From Streptomyces poonensis (GTDB lineage: Bacteria > Actinomycetota > Actinomycetes > Streptomycetales > Streptomycetaceae), in contig NZ_BMVW01000001.1 of the NCBI RefSeq assembly GCF_014650915.1, positions 496,001 to 560,000 on the forward strand: 64,000 nt of DNA, written 5' to 3'. Each line of letters opens with the position of its first letter. Position 1 is the stretch's first letter. Positions 9,496-17,344 of this stretch are shown here, piece by piece. The notes beneath the pieces are model-generated. The model had not been told where the DNA came from, did no database searches, and worked only from the letters and a program-made list of their open reading frames with translations. The position numbers and the translations under genes were made by a program.

Positions 9496-9537
9496 CCTGC
9501 TGGTTCGAACCTGCTGGTTCGAACCTGTTGGTTCAGG
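9496..9537. repeat. Three tandem 14-bp repeats at the 3' end of rsrA
   Basis: The unit CCTGCTGGTTCGAA occurs twice exactly and a third time as CCTGTTGGTTCAGG. The third copy runs into the last codons and stop of rsrA (stop at 9533). TTCGAA in each unit is palindromic, so the array can fold into small hairpins. Confidence 0.85.
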
Positions 9538-9850
9538 AGTTCAGAACTCCCGCTCCTGGGGTGTCACCGTCGACGTCGTGCTCGGGCACCGCCTCGCCGG
9601 CGCGGATCAGGTCGATGCGGCCCATGACCTTCGCCCGCAGGTCGGTCGGGACGTCGTCCTGTCCGCAGCACCGCTTGACCAGCTTCTTCACGGCCTGCTC
9701 GAGCCCGTACTTCTCCAGGCACGGCGAGCACTCCTCGAAGTGCGTCTCGAACTTGGTGCAGTCGTTGTCGGGCATCTCACGGTCCAGGAACTCGTAGAGA
9801 TGATCGAGGATCTCGCTGCAATCCGTCTCGTGCGGCTCTCCGCAGCTCAT
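9533..9850 (-). CDS. rsrA: RsrA, zinc-binding redox anti-sigma factor for SigR
   Basis: Binds SigR under reducing conditions; disulfide stress oxidises its cysteines, expels zinc and frees the sigma factor. The 105-residue product has the expected ZAS motif: H37, C41 and C44 (HFEECSPC), with C3, C11, C31, C61 and C62 also present, the set known from S. coelicolor RsrA. The start codon overlaps the sigR stop codon (ATGA at 9847-9850), which keeps anti-sigma and sigma production in step. The C-terminal tail after residue 85 is low in conservation and overlaps a small DNA repeat array. Confidence 0.97.
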   Translation of the reverse strand: MSCGEPHETDCSEILDHLYEFLDREMPDNDCTKFETHFEECSPCLEKYGLEQAVKKLVKRCCGQDDVPTDLRAKVMGRIDLIRAGEAVPEHDVDGDTPGAGVLNS

Positions 9851-10533
9851 GAGCCCGAGCCTTTCGCTTGGTTCGACTCTCCGGCGCCGGCGGGAACCAG
9901 CCCGCGATCACGGGCGTAGTCCTCCAGCATGCCGCGCAGTTGACGGCGTCCCCGGTGCAGCCGGGACATCACCGTACCGATCGGTGTCCCCATGATGTCC
10001 GCGATCTCCTTGTACGCAAAGCCCTCTACGTCCGCGAGGTAGACGGCGATGCGGAACTCCTCGGGGATCGCCTGCAGCGCTTCCTTGACGTCCGAGTCGG
10101 GCAGGTGGTCCAGCGCCTGCGACTCGGCGGAGCGCAGCCCCGTCGACATGTGCGACTCGGCGCGTGCCAGCTGCCAGTCCTCGATCTCCTCGGCCGCGCT
10201 GCGCTGCGGTTCGCGCTGCTTCTTGCGGTACGAGTTGATGAAGGTGTTCGTGAGGATCCGGTACAGCCACGCCTTGAGGTTGGTGCCCTCACGGAACTGG
10301 TGGAAGGACGCGTACGCCTTCGCGTACGTCTCCTGCACCAAATCCTCGGCGTCGGCCGGGTTCCGCGTCATGCGCAGGGCGGCCGAATACATCTGGTCGA
10401 GGAATTCGAGCGCGTCCCGCTCGAAGCGCGCGCTGCGCTCGGCGGTCGTCTCCGTGCTGCCACCGCCCTGGCCCTCGGGCTGCTCCGCCTGGCCGTGTTC
10501 GGTACCGGCGTCGGTCCCAGTGACCGGACCCAC
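9847..10533 (-). CDS. sigR: ECF sigma factor SigR (thiol-oxidative stress)
   Basis: Directs RNA polymerase to thiol-stress promoters (GGAAT-N18-GTT). With the GTG at 10533 ([10 protein letters not shown]) the protein has 228 residues, the normal size of SigR. Sigma region 2 is at about residues 45-110 ([20 protein letters not shown]) and region 4 at about 160-215 ([20 protein letters not shown]). The frame stays open upstream to an ATG at 10719, which would give a 62-residue N-terminal extension; S. coelicolor is known to make such an unstable longer isoform (SigR'). The gene overlaps rsrA by 4 bp and has a sigma-R promoter upstream, so it is autoregulated. Confidence 0.96.
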   Translation of the reverse strand: MGPVTGTDAGTEHGQAEQPEGQGGGSTETTAERSARFERDALEFLDQMYSAALRMTRNPADAEDLVQETYAKAYASFHQFREGTNLKAWLYRILTNTFINSYRKKQREPQRSAAEEIEDWQLARAESHMSTGLRSAESQALDHLPDSDVKEALQAIPEEFRIAVYLADVEGFAYKEIADIMGTPIGTVMSRLHRGRRQLRGMLEDYARDRGLVPAGAGESNQAKGSGS

Positions 10534-10719
10534 CTCCTCCAGAGTCCCCGTGGAACCGAGTCCGGCCCCACTCGAATCGGAGGATAGACGACGGGCGGTC
10601 GGCGACGCCTGCCGATTCACTCCGCCCGGCGCCCGGACGGGGGCGTTCGTCACCGCGTGCAGAACCGTCCAGTCGAGGTGGCCGGCGCTGCTGCGGCTCG
10701 GGCAGATGGTCGAACCCAT
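10534..10719 (-). other. N-terminal extension encoding the long SigR' isoform
   Basis: Sixty-two in-frame codons run from the ATG at 10719 to the SigR GTG without a stop. AGAGGAAG lies 7 nt upstream of this ATG, a better ribosome site than the one before the short start. The extension begins [10 protein letters not shown] and is Ser/Gly rich. Known family: a stress-induced, proteolytically unstable SigR' made from the upstream promoter. Its presence here is inferred from the frame, ribosome site and promoter. Confidence 0.75.
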
Positions 10720-10796
10720 GCGGCGGACTTCCTCTCGTCAGGGATGCTCAGCGCGTCCCACGCTGTCAGCGCTTGTCCGCGCTGTACGCAGGGCAC

Positions 10797-10822
10797 AACA
10801 GAAGTCGGTGGCCCGGCATTCC
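10797..10822 (-). promoter_or_regulatory. Sigma-R dependent promoter of sigR-rsrA
   Basis: On the minus strand GGAAT (10822-10818) is followed by exactly 18 nt and GTT (10799-10797), the full sigma-R consensus. Transcription would start near 10790, about 70 nt upstream of the ATG for the long isoform, so this promoter would feed SigR'. Confidence 0.92.
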
Positions 10823-10899
10823 CGCCCGTCACGCGAGTGACACGGTCCACGCCACCACTGCCTCGGACCCCCTGCCGGAGGCCCTCTGCCGGACGACCG

Positions 10900-11679
10900 C
10901 TACCGGAGTGAGGCGATCCACGCCCTTACGCCGTCCGTGATCACATCCATGGCCTCGTCCTCGCCGAGGGGAGCCCGCTTCGGGACCGCGAAGCCATGAT
11001 CGCCGTACGGCACCTCGATCAGGCGGTGGGAGCCCTCGGGGAACTCCTCCGGCTTCCCGAACGGGTCGTTGCCGCCCTGGACGACGAGCGTGGGCACCCC
11101 GGCGCCGAGCAGCTCGTCCGCCCGGGACTTCTCGGGCCTGCCCGGCGGGTGCAGCGGGAAGCTGAGGGCCAGTACGGCGGCGGCTCCCAGCTCCCGCGCC
11201 GTACGGCAGGCCACGCGGGCGCCCGCGCTCCGGCCGCCCGCGATCACGGGGAGCCCCGGCCCGGTGAGCGCGGGCCACAGGCCCCGCCAGCCCGCGTCCA
11301 GGGTTTTCGGGGCGGGCGCCAGCTTCTTGCCGGCCACCCTCCAGGGCTGCTCGACGAGTGCGACGGTCACGCCGTGCGCGGGCAGCACCCGGGCCAGGGC
11401 CCGCAGATCGCGGGCCTCGATACCGCCGCCCGCGCCGTGGCTCACGGCGAGGACCAGGTGGGGCCGCGCCGCCGGGTGCCAGGTGATGCGGGCGGTGCCC
11501 GCGTCGGTCTCGACCGTCTCGGCCGTCTCGGCCGTCTCGGCCGTCTCGGCCGTCTCGGCCGTCTCGGCCGGTTCGGCCGTCTCGGCCGGTTCGGCCGTCT
11601 CGGCCGGTTCGGCCGGTTCGGCCGGTTCGGCCGGTTCGGCCGGTTCGGCCGGTTCGGCCGGTTCGCTGATCTCCGTCAC
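10900..11679 (-). CDS. Small alpha/beta hydrolase with (PAE/TAE)n N-terminal tail
   Basis: A predicted dienelactone-type alpha/beta hydrolase of about 200 residues joined to a 58-residue repetitive leader. The catalytic part shows HGAGGG (oxyanion region), the nucleophile elbow GGRSAGAR (Ser in GxSxG), the acid loop VQGGNDPFGKPEEF and the final His in PYGDHGF. Substrate unknown. The leader is seventeen Pro/Thr-Ala-Glu triplets encoded by a perfect 9-bp tandem repeat. I keep the GTG at 11679 because no start codon lies between the repeat and the fold, but the ribosome site there is weak. Slippage by whole 9-bp units would change tail length without breaking the frame. Confidence 0.8.
   Translation of the reverse strand: MTEISEPAEPAEPAEPAEPAEPAEPAETAEPAETAEPAETAETAETAETAETAETVETDAGTARITWHPAARPHLVLAVSHGAGGGIEARDLRALARVLPAHGVTVALVEQPWRVAGKKLAPAPKTLDAGWRGLWPALTGPGLPVIAGGRSAGARVACRTARELGAAAVLALSFPLHPPGRPEKSRADELLGAGVPTLVVQGGNDPFGKPEEFPEGSHRLIEVPYGDHGFAVPKRAPLGEDEAMDVITDGVRAWIASLR
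11509..11661. repeat. Coding 9-bp tandem repeat (17 units)
   Basis: Units GTCTCGGCC and GGTTCGGCC alternate or repeat over 153 bp, giving Thr-Ala-Glu or Pro-Ala-Glu on the minus strand: seven Pro units, then mixed, then five Thr units and one Thr-Val-Glu. Near-identity of units at the DNA level points to recent slippage or recombination rather than selection on protein alone. Confidence 0.95.
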
Positions 11680-11705
11680 GTCAGAAGCGTCTCATCGGAG
11701 GAGGC

Positions 11706-12521
11706 TCAGAAGAGCGTGCCCTCCTCGGGTGCCGCCAGCTCCTTCAGCAGCTCCGGGCCGTTGTTGCGGACATTACTGACGGCCGTGGAGACGGGGTAGG
11801 CGCGCATCAGCCCGGCGGGCGGCGGTGCGAGCAGCCCCCGTAGCTCGTCGACGTCGGTGCGGGCCGGGTCGAGCCAGGCGTCCCAGCGGTCCGGGGTGAG
11901 CATCAGCGGCATGCGCGGGTGGATGTCGGCGAGGGTGCGCGGGCCCTCGGCGGGCGCCACGGCCAGCGGCGTGGTCTCCGCCTCCGTGGTGATGACCGAG
12001 CAGGTCACCCACCAGGCCTGCGGATGGTCGTCCGGCAGCGTCCGGTCCCGCCAGAACTCGTACAGCCCGGCCATCGCGAACACCGACCCGTCGGCGGGCA
12101 GCACGAAGTACGGCTGCTTGCGCGGCCGCTTCTTCTTCCCCTCGACCTCCAGCTCGCGCTCCTGCGTGCCGGTGACCCACTCGTAGTAGCCGTCGGCGGG
12201 GACGATGCAGCGCCGGGTGGCGAAGGCACGGCGGTACGAGGGCTTCTCGTGGACGGTCTCCGCGCGGGCATTGATCATCCGGGCGGCGCCGTCGGGCGTC
12301 TTGGACCAGGAGGGGACCAGACCCCACTTCAGCCTGCGGAGCTGGCGAACCGGGCGCTTGTCGTCGGCGTCCTTCAAGGGGCGGTCGAGGACCGCGTAGA
12401 CCTCTTTCGTCGGAGCCACGTTGAAGTCGGGTGCCAGGGTCTCCTCCGGCTCCCACTTCTCGATCTCAAAGACTTCCGCGAGATCCTCGGCTCCACGACT
12501 CGATGCATACCGTCCGCACAT
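11706..12521 (-). CDS. SRAP/HMCES-type DNA-protein crosslink sensor (YedK family)
   Basis: SRAP proteins use an N-terminal Cys to form a stable thiazolidine link to abasic sites in single-stranded DNA and shield them during repair. The 271-residue product starts MCGRYAS, so Cys2 is available after Met removal; this fixes the start at the ATG at 12521. The other catalytic residues are seen in MINARAET (Asn), DGYYEW (Glu) and HPRMP (His). A Lys/Arg-rich loop (EGKKKRPRKQ) lies mid-protein. It is divergent from the M50-like gene, with 49 bp between the two starts, so they share a short promoter region. Confidence 0.93.
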   Translation of the reverse strand: MCGRYASSRGAEDLAEVFEIEKWEPEETLAPDFNVAPTKEVYAVLDRPLKDADDKRPVRQLRRLKWGLVPSWSKTPDGAARMINARAETVHEKPSYRRAFATRRCIVPADGYYEWVTGTQERELEVEGKKKRPRKQPYFVLPADGSVFAMAGLYEFWRDRTLPDDHPQAWWVTCSVITTEAETTPLAVAPAEGPRTLADIHPRMPLMLTPDRWDAWLDPARTDVDELRGLLAPPPAGLMRAYPVSTAVSNVRNNGPELLKELAAPEEGTLF

Positions 12522-12570
12522 ACGTGCCACACTGCCAGATCCGGTCCACCCGAGGGAGCCGACGCCCACC

Positions 12571-13293
12571 ATGCACAGCACCGCAGCCGCCTCGCTGGCC
12601 GGCCTCTGGGACGAGGTCTTCGGCACCCAGCCCGACCCCGACACCTGGGTGGTCCTCGCCACCGTGGCCGCCGCACTCGCCGTGGTCGTCCCGGCGGGCC
12701 TCTGGCGCCTCTCCCGCAACGCCATCACCATCGCCCACGAGGGCGGCCACGGTCTGGTCGCGCTGCTCACCGGCCGCACCCTCACCGGCATACGCCTGCA
12801 CTCCGACACCAGCGGTCTGACCGTCAGCAGAGGCAGGCCGACCGGCCTCGGCATGATCCTCACGGCCGCCGCCGGGTACACCGCTCCCCCGCTGCTGGGC
12901 CTGGGCGGCGCCGCGCTGCTCGGCGCGGGGCGCATCACCCTGCTGCTGTGGCTGGCCACCGCCCTGCTGGTGGCGATGCTGGTGATGATTCGCAACGCGT
13001 ACGGGGCGCTCACCGTCGTCCTGACCGGCGGCACGTTCCTGCTGGTCTCCTGGCTGGCCGGACCCCAGGTACAGGCGGCGTTCGCGTACGCGGTGGTCTG
13101 GTTCCTGCTGCTGGGCGGCGTACGGCCGGCCTTCGAGCTCCAGGCGAAGCGGCGCCGGGGCGGGGCGGGGGACTCCGACGCGGACCAGCTGGCGCGGCTC
13201 ACGCAGGTGCCGCCGGCGCTCTGGCTGTTCCTGTTCCACGCGGTGTCGCTGTGCTCTCTGATGGGCGGCGGGCGCTGGCTGCTCCAAGTCTGA
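12571..13293 (+). CDS. M50B-like membrane zinc metalloprotease
   Basis: A 240-residue integral membrane protein with about six hydrophobic segments. The zinc motif HEGGH occurs in [15 protein letters not shown], in a transmembrane or membrane-adjacent segment, as in site-2 proteases. I did not find a clear NPDG-type third-ligand motif, so activity is uncertain. This is a family of short M50B-like proteins common in actinobacteria with no proven substrate. The start is the ATG at 12571, preceded by CGAGGGAG; it lies 49 bp from the divergent SRAP gene. Confidence 0.85.
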   Translation: MHSTAAASLAGLWDEVFGTQPDPDTWVVLATVAAALAVVVPAGLWRLSRNAITIAHEGGHGLVALLTGRTLTGIRLHSDTSGLTVSRGRPTGLGMILTAAAGYTAPPLLGLGGAALLGAGRITLLLWLATALLVAMLVMIRNAYGALTVVLTGGTFLLVSWLAGPQVQAAFAYAVVWFLLLGGVRPAFELQAKRRRGGAGDSDADQLARLTQVPPALWLFLFHAVSLCSLMGGGRWLLQV

Positions 13294-13450
13294 GCCCGTC
13301 GTTCGACGTCACCGTTCCACGTCATCGCCCATCGAACTGCTGCATATATGCACATCACTTGCCTCTCGCATATCGAAACAGCGACTTCGCCGGGGTTTCA
13401 CCGCTTTTGATCAGGATTTCCGGTCGTGGCCAGCCACTAAAGTGGGGCGC

Positions 13451-14767
13451 ATGACCGTTAACCCCGCACACACCGCCCTCTGGCCCGCCCCGCACGCGAG
13501 CGGAGCCGTCGACGCGACGGTCCACGTGCCCGGGTCCAAGTCGGTCACCAACCGCGCCCTGGTGCTCGCCGCCCTCGCCTCCGAGCCGGGCTGGCTGCGC
13601 CGCCCGCTCCGCTCCCGCGACACCCTGCTGATGGCCGCCGCGCTGCGCGCCATGGGCGTGGGCATCGAGGAGGGCATCGGCCCCGACGGGACCGGCGAGG
13701 CCTGGCGGGTGCTCCCCACCGGGCTGCACGGCCCGGCCACCATCGACGTCGGCAACGCCGGCACCGTGATGCGCTTCCTGCCCCCGGTGGCCGCCCTGGC
13801 CGACGGTCCCGTCCGCTTCGACGGCGACCCCCGGTCGTACGAGCGGCCGCTGCACGGCGTGATCGACGCGCTGCGCGTCCTCGGCGCCCGCATCGACGAC
13901 GACGGCCGCGGCGCGCTCCCCATGACGGTGCACGGCGGCGGCGCGCTGGACGGCGGGCCCGTCGAGATCGACGCCTCCTCGTCCTCCCAGTTCGTGAGCG
14001 CCCTGCTGCTCTCCGGCCCGCGCTTCAACCAGGGCGTGGAGGTGCGGCACATCGGCTCCACCCTGCCGTCGATGCCCCACATCCGCATGACCGTCGACAT
14101 GCTGCGCTCGGTCGGCGCCCAGGTGGACACCCCGGAGTCCGGCGGCGAGCCGAACGTCTGGCGGGTCACGCCGGGCGCCCTGCTCGGCCGCGATCTGACC
14201 GTCGAGCCGGACCTGTCCAACGCCCAGCCGTTCCTGGCGGCGGCCCTCGTCACCGGCGGCCGGGTCGTCATCCCCGACTGGCCGGTCCGCACCACCCAGC
14301 CGGGTGACCGGCTGCGCGAGATCTTCACCGAGATGGGCGGCACCTGCGAACTGACCGAGACGGGACTGGAGTTCACCGGCTCGGGCAAGATCCACGGCAT
14401 CGATGTCGACCTGAGCGAGGTCGGCGAGCTCACCCCGGGCATCGCCGCGGTCGCCGCCCTCGCCGACTCGCCCTCCACCCTGCGCGGCGTCGCCCACCTG
14501 CGCCTGCACGAGACGGACCGGCTGGCCGCGCTCACCAAGGAGATCAACGAGCTCGGCGGCGATGTCACCGAGACCTCCGACGGCCTGCACATCCGCCCGC
14601 GCCGGCTGCACGGCGGCGTCTTCCACACCTACGACGACCACCGCATGGCCACGGCCGGCGCGATCATCGGCCTGGCGGTCGACGGCGTGGAGATCGAGAA
14701 CGTGGCGACCACGGCCAAGACCCTGCCGGACTTCCCCGACCTGTGGGACAGGATGCTGGGGAACTGA
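13451..14767 (+). CDS. aroA: EPSP synthase (3-phosphoshikimate 1-carboxyvinyltransferase)
   Basis: Adds enolpyruvate to shikimate 3-phosphate, the sixth step of the shikimate pathway to chorismate. The 438-residue protein is the usual length. Seen: substrate loop [12 protein letters not shown] near residue 27, [38 protein letters not shown] and [10 protein letters not shown]. The phosphoenolpyruvate loop has GNAGT rather than the GNAAT seen in some insensitive enzymes. I use the ATG at 13451; a GTG 9 bp upstream is also in frame. The gene is followed after 16 bp by rsgA, so the two are probably co-transcribed. Confidence 0.96.
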   Translation: MTVNPAHTALWPAPHASGAVDATVHVPGSKSVTNRALVLAALASEPGWLRRPLRSRDTLLMAAALRAMGVGIEEGIGPDGTGEAWRVLPTGLHGPATIDVGNAGTVMRFLPPVAALADGPVRFDGDPRSYERPLHGVIDALRVLGARIDDDGRGALPMTVHGGGALDGGPVEIDASSSSQFVSALLLSGPRFNQGVEVRHIGSTLPSMPHIRMTVDMLRSVGAQVDTPESGGEPNVWRVTPGALLGRDLTVEPDLSNAQPFLAAALVTGGRVVIPDWPVRTTQPGDRLREIFTEMGGTCELTETGLEFTGSGKIHGIDVDLSEVGELTPGIAAVAALADSPSTLRGVAHLRLHETDRLAALTKEINELGGDVTETSDGLHIRPRRLHGGVFHTYDDHRMATAGAIIGLAVDGVEIENVATTAKTLPDFPDLWDRMLGN

Positions 14768-14783
14768 CGGGCGGGCCGGGATC

Positions 14784-15800
14784 ATGCGCCGCTACGGCAA
14801 GCACACCGACGAGGACGACGTCCGGGTCCGCCCGAACCGCAAGGGCAACCGCCCCCGGACGCACATCCGCCCCAAGCACGAGGACGCGGCCGACGGGATG
14901 GTCCTCACCGTCGACCGCGGCCGGCTGACCTGCCTGGTCGACGACCGCGTCATCGTCGCCATGAAGGCCCGCGAACTGGGCCGCAAGGCCGCGGTCGTCG
15001 GCGACCGGGTGGCCCTCGTCGGCGACCTCTCCGGCAAGAAGGACACCCTCGCCCGCATCGTCCGCATCGAGGAGCGGACGTCGGTGCTGCGCCGCACCGC
15101 CGACGACGACGATCCCTACGAGCGCGTCGTCGTCGCCAACGCCGACCAGCTCGCCATCGTCACCGCCCTCGCCGACCCCGAGCCGCGCCCGCGCCTGATC
15201 GACCGCTGCCTGGTCGCGGCGTTCGACGGCGGTCTGACCCCGCTCCTCGTCCTGACCAAGTCGGACCTGGCCCCGCCGGACGAGCTGCTGGAGCTGTACG
15301 GCGCCCTGGACATCCCGTACGTCGTCACCAGCCGCGACGAGCTGGAGAACGGCGACGCGGCGGACCGGGTGCGCGAGCACCTCGACGGCAAGATCACGGC
15401 CTTCGTCGGCCACTCGGGCGTCGGCAAGACGACCCTGGTCAACGCGCTGGTCCCGGAGGACCGCCGCCGCAGCACGGGGCACGTCAACGCGGTGACGGGC
15501 CGGGGCCGGCACACCACCACCTCGGCGCTCGCGCTGCCGCTGGCGGGCGCGAGGGCGGAGAGCTGGGTGGTGGACACCCCGGGCGTACGCTCCTTCGGCC
15601 TGGCGCACATCGACCCGTCGCGCGTCATCCACGCCTTCCCCGACCTGGAGCCCGGCACGGAGGGCTGCCCGCGCGCGTGCAGCCACGACGAACCGGACTG
15701 CGCCCTGGACGAGTGGGTGGCCGAGGGGCACGCGGATCCCGCCCGGCTGTACTCCCTGCGCCGGCTGCTGGCCACCCGGGAGCGGCGCGAGGGCGACTGA
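14784..15800 (+). CDS. rsgA: Ribosome small-subunit maturation GTPase RsgA
   Basis: A circularly permuted GTPase that checks late assembly of the 30S subunit. The 338-residue product has the permuted motif order: G4 (TKSD) near residue 160, then G1 (GHSGVGKTTLVNAL) near 215, then G3 (DTPGVRSFGL) near 270. An OB-like domain precedes these, and a zinc knuckle follows (CPRACSHDEPDC). The ATG at 14784 gives a basic, charged N-terminus typical of actinobacterial RsgA. It is 16 bp downstream of aroA. Confidence 0.95.
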   Translation: MRRYGKHTDEDDVRVRPNRKGNRPRTHIRPKHEDAADGMVLTVDRGRLTCLVDDRVIVAMKARELGRKAAVVGDRVALVGDLSGKKDTLARIVRIEERTSVLRRTADDDDPYERVVVANADQLAIVTALADPEPRPRLIDRCLVAAFDGGLTPLLVLTKSDLAPPDELLELYGALDIPYVVTSRDELENGDAADRVREHLDGKITAFVGHSGVGKTTLVNALVPEDRRRSTGHVNAVTGRGRHTTTSALALPLAGARAESWVVDTPGVRSFGLAHIDPSRVIHAFPDLEPGTEGCPRACSHDEPDCALDEWVAEGHADPARLYSLRRLLATRERREGD

Positions 15801-15861
15801 CCTCTGCGGTGTTTACTCCGGCACGGCTTCGGTAAGTGCATAATCGCACCAGTCGCTCCAA

Positions 15862-15884
15862 GTCGGACAATCCATGTCGGACAA
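15862..15884. repeat. Paired GTCGGACAA direct repeats upstream of the SMR gene
   Basis: GTCGGACAA occurs at 15862-15870 and 15876-15884, 14 bp apart, about 40 bp before the SMR start codon. Spacing suggests an operator for a dimeric or tandem-binding regulator, but no partner is proven. Confidence 0.5.
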
Positions 15885-15920
15885 GCGGTCACGGAACGTG
15901 GGAGCACGGGAGGACGCAAC

Positions 15921-16244
15921 ATGGCGTGGCTGCTGGTCATCGTGGCCGGGTTGCTGGAGACCGGCTTCGCGGTCTGCCTGAAGCTGTCGCACGGCTTCAC
16001 CCGGCTCTGGCCGACGGTCGCGTTCGCCGTCTTCGCACTGGGCAGCTTCGGTCTGCTGACGCTCTCCCTGCGGAAGCTGGACGTGGGGCCCGCGTACGCG
16101 GTGTGGACGGGGATCGGCGCGGCCGGTACCGCGATCTACGGCATGGTGTTCCTCGGTGACGTCGTGTCCACGCTGAAGATCGTGTCGATCTCACTGGTGA
16201 TCATGGGCGTCATCGGGCTGCAGCTGTCGGGGTCCGCGCACTAG
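15921..16244 (+). CDS. Small multidrug resistance family exporter, SugE/Gdx type
   Basis: A 107-residue four-helix membrane protein that works as an antiparallel dimer. The conserved Glu of helix 1 is seen in VAGLLETGFAVCLKLSHGF; the LKLSHGFTRL stretch is characteristic of the SugE/Gdx branch, whose tested members export guanidinium, rather than the EmrE drug branch. The W and G residues of helix 3 (YAVWTGIGAAG) are in place. GGGAGG lies 8 nt before the ATG. I looked for a guanidine riboswitch in the 120-bp leader and did not find convincing paired ACGR loops; instead there are two GTCGGACAA repeats. Confidence 0.9.
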   Translation: MAWLLVIVAGLLETGFAVCLKLSHGFTRLWPTVAFAVFALGSFGLLTLSLRKLDVGPAYAVWTGIGAAGTAIYGMVFLGDVVSTLKIVSISLVIMGVIGLQLSGSAH

Positions 16245-16302
16245 CCGGACCCACTGGCCGGACCCCGCGCCGCGCACCCGGCACCGGTCCCGCCGGTCGC
16301 CG

Positions 16303-16914
16303 TCAGAAACGGATCGGCTGCCGCTGCAGGGCGGTGCGCACCAGATCCGTCACGCCGCCCTCCGGCGGCGGCGCCGAGAGACAGGACAGGGCGAGGCGGA
16401 AGGCGAGTTCACAGGAACGGCCCAGCTCCGCCGTGTCCGCCTTGTGGGCTCCGGGGGCGGAGAGCACGGTGACCGCGCGGTCACGGACCAGGGCCACGAA
16501 GTCGGCGGGCGAGGGCAGCGGGCCGTCGGCGCGGCGCTGCGCGGGGACCGCGGACGACGAGGGCACCGCCGAGAGCGTGGGCGCGGGCAGGCGCTCGCTC
16601 CAGCAGCCGGTGAGCATGGCCCGTACGAGCGCGTTCCCCCGGGCCGCCGTCGCGGTCCACTCGGCGGCCGCGGCCAGCCGTTCACGGGCGTCGGTGTGGG
16701 TGGCGAGCGCCCGGTCGACCCCGGCCAGATAGGCGTCGGCCTCCCGCCGCACCAGGGCGCGGGCCAGCCCCTCCTTGCTGCCGAACTCGTTGTAGAGCGT
16801 CTGCCGGGACACCCCGGCCACGGCGGCGACGTCGACCATGCGCACCGCGGACCACGGACGACGCGCGAGCGCCGCGTAAGCAGCGTCCAGCAGGGATTCC
16901 CGCGCTGCAGGCAT
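16303..16914 (-). CDS. TetR-family transcriptional regulator
   Basis: A 203-residue regulator with an N-terminal TetR helix-turn-helix (about residues 8-55; VAAVAGVSRQTLYNEFGSKE) and an alpha-helical ligand domain with no family-level ligand clue. Two adjacent ATGs (16917 and 16914) are possible; I chose the second because GGGAGG then has 5-nt spacing. It is convergent with the SMR exporter, with 58 bp between stops, so regulation of that gene is possible but not shown. A palindrome overlaps its own promoter, which suggests autoregulation. Confidence 0.9.
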   Translation of the reverse strand: MPAARESLLDAAYAALARRPWSAVRMVDVAAVAGVSRQTLYNEFGSKEGLARALVRREADAYLAGVDRALATHTDARERLAAAAEWTATAARGNALVRAMLTGCWSERLPAPTLSAVPSSSAVPAQRRADGPLPSPADFVALVRDRAVTVLSAPGAHKADTAELGRSCELAFRLALSCLSAPPPEGGVTDLVRTALQRQPIRF

Positions 16915-16917
16915 CAT

Positions 16918-17344
16918 CGCCTCCCAGGGGCGAGCGGCGGCTCTGGAGCTCAGGTTTGACGTGCGCCGAGGCACTGTCAAGGGTGTACGGCGGCGCCGGG
17001 GGGCGTGTGTCGGCCAACGTACGCAGCGGTCGCGGAGGGCGCGGTGAAGCCCTGGGCGCGGCCCGTGCACCGCGCGCCCCGGGGAGCCCGCCGACAGCGG
17101 CGGGTGCCTTCCCCACTCCCGGCGTGACTCGAGCGGGAGGCACCCCCACCGCCCGGCCCCGGAGACCGCGCCCACTCCGCCATCGTGACGCCCGCGGCGG
17201 CGGTCCGGCAACGCCCGTACGAATCCTGTCCCTCGTGCGCGAGGAAGGCCCGCCGCGTCCGGCGTGCCCGGCCCGCGCGGAGGTCCCGTGACGAACCCCG
17301 GGGCCATGTGGCCGTGCGCCGGATCCGCCGGATACGGTTCGTGC
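16918..17344. other. 427-bp divergent intergenic region
   Basis: This gap between the TetR gene and hisN holds the TetR promoter/operator at 16952-16980. The remainder is very GC-rich. Open frames on both strands lack ribosome sites and family features, and I see no RNA gene or convincing hairpin. Confidence 0.6.
16952..16980 (-). promoter_or_regulatory. Promoter with overlapping palindrome for the TetR gene
   Basis: Minus strand: TTGACA (16980-16975), 17-nt spacer, AAACCT (16957-16952). An imperfect inverted repeat, TTGAC...GTCAA with inner GTGC/GCAC arms (16956-16980), spans the -35 to -10 region, the usual place for a TetR operator. The start point would be about 30 nt before the start codon. 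Confidence 0.65.

Noticed and set aside
9503..9524. TCGAAC...GTTCGA resembling a LexA (SOS) box after rsrA
   Set aside because: Spacing is 6 bp rather than 4, it lies downstream of a gene, and it is produced by the 14-bp tandem repeat.
11706..13358. 550-residue protein on the minus strand across the M50-like gene
   Set aside because: Only the 271 residues from MCGRYAS are SRAP-like, and Cys2 must be N-terminal; the rest is antisense to a real gene.
15801..15920. Possible guanidine riboswitch before the SugE/Gdx-type gene
   Set aside because: ACGG occurs near 15822 and 15907, but neither is closed by a convincing stem and the two-hairpin ACGR layout is absent.
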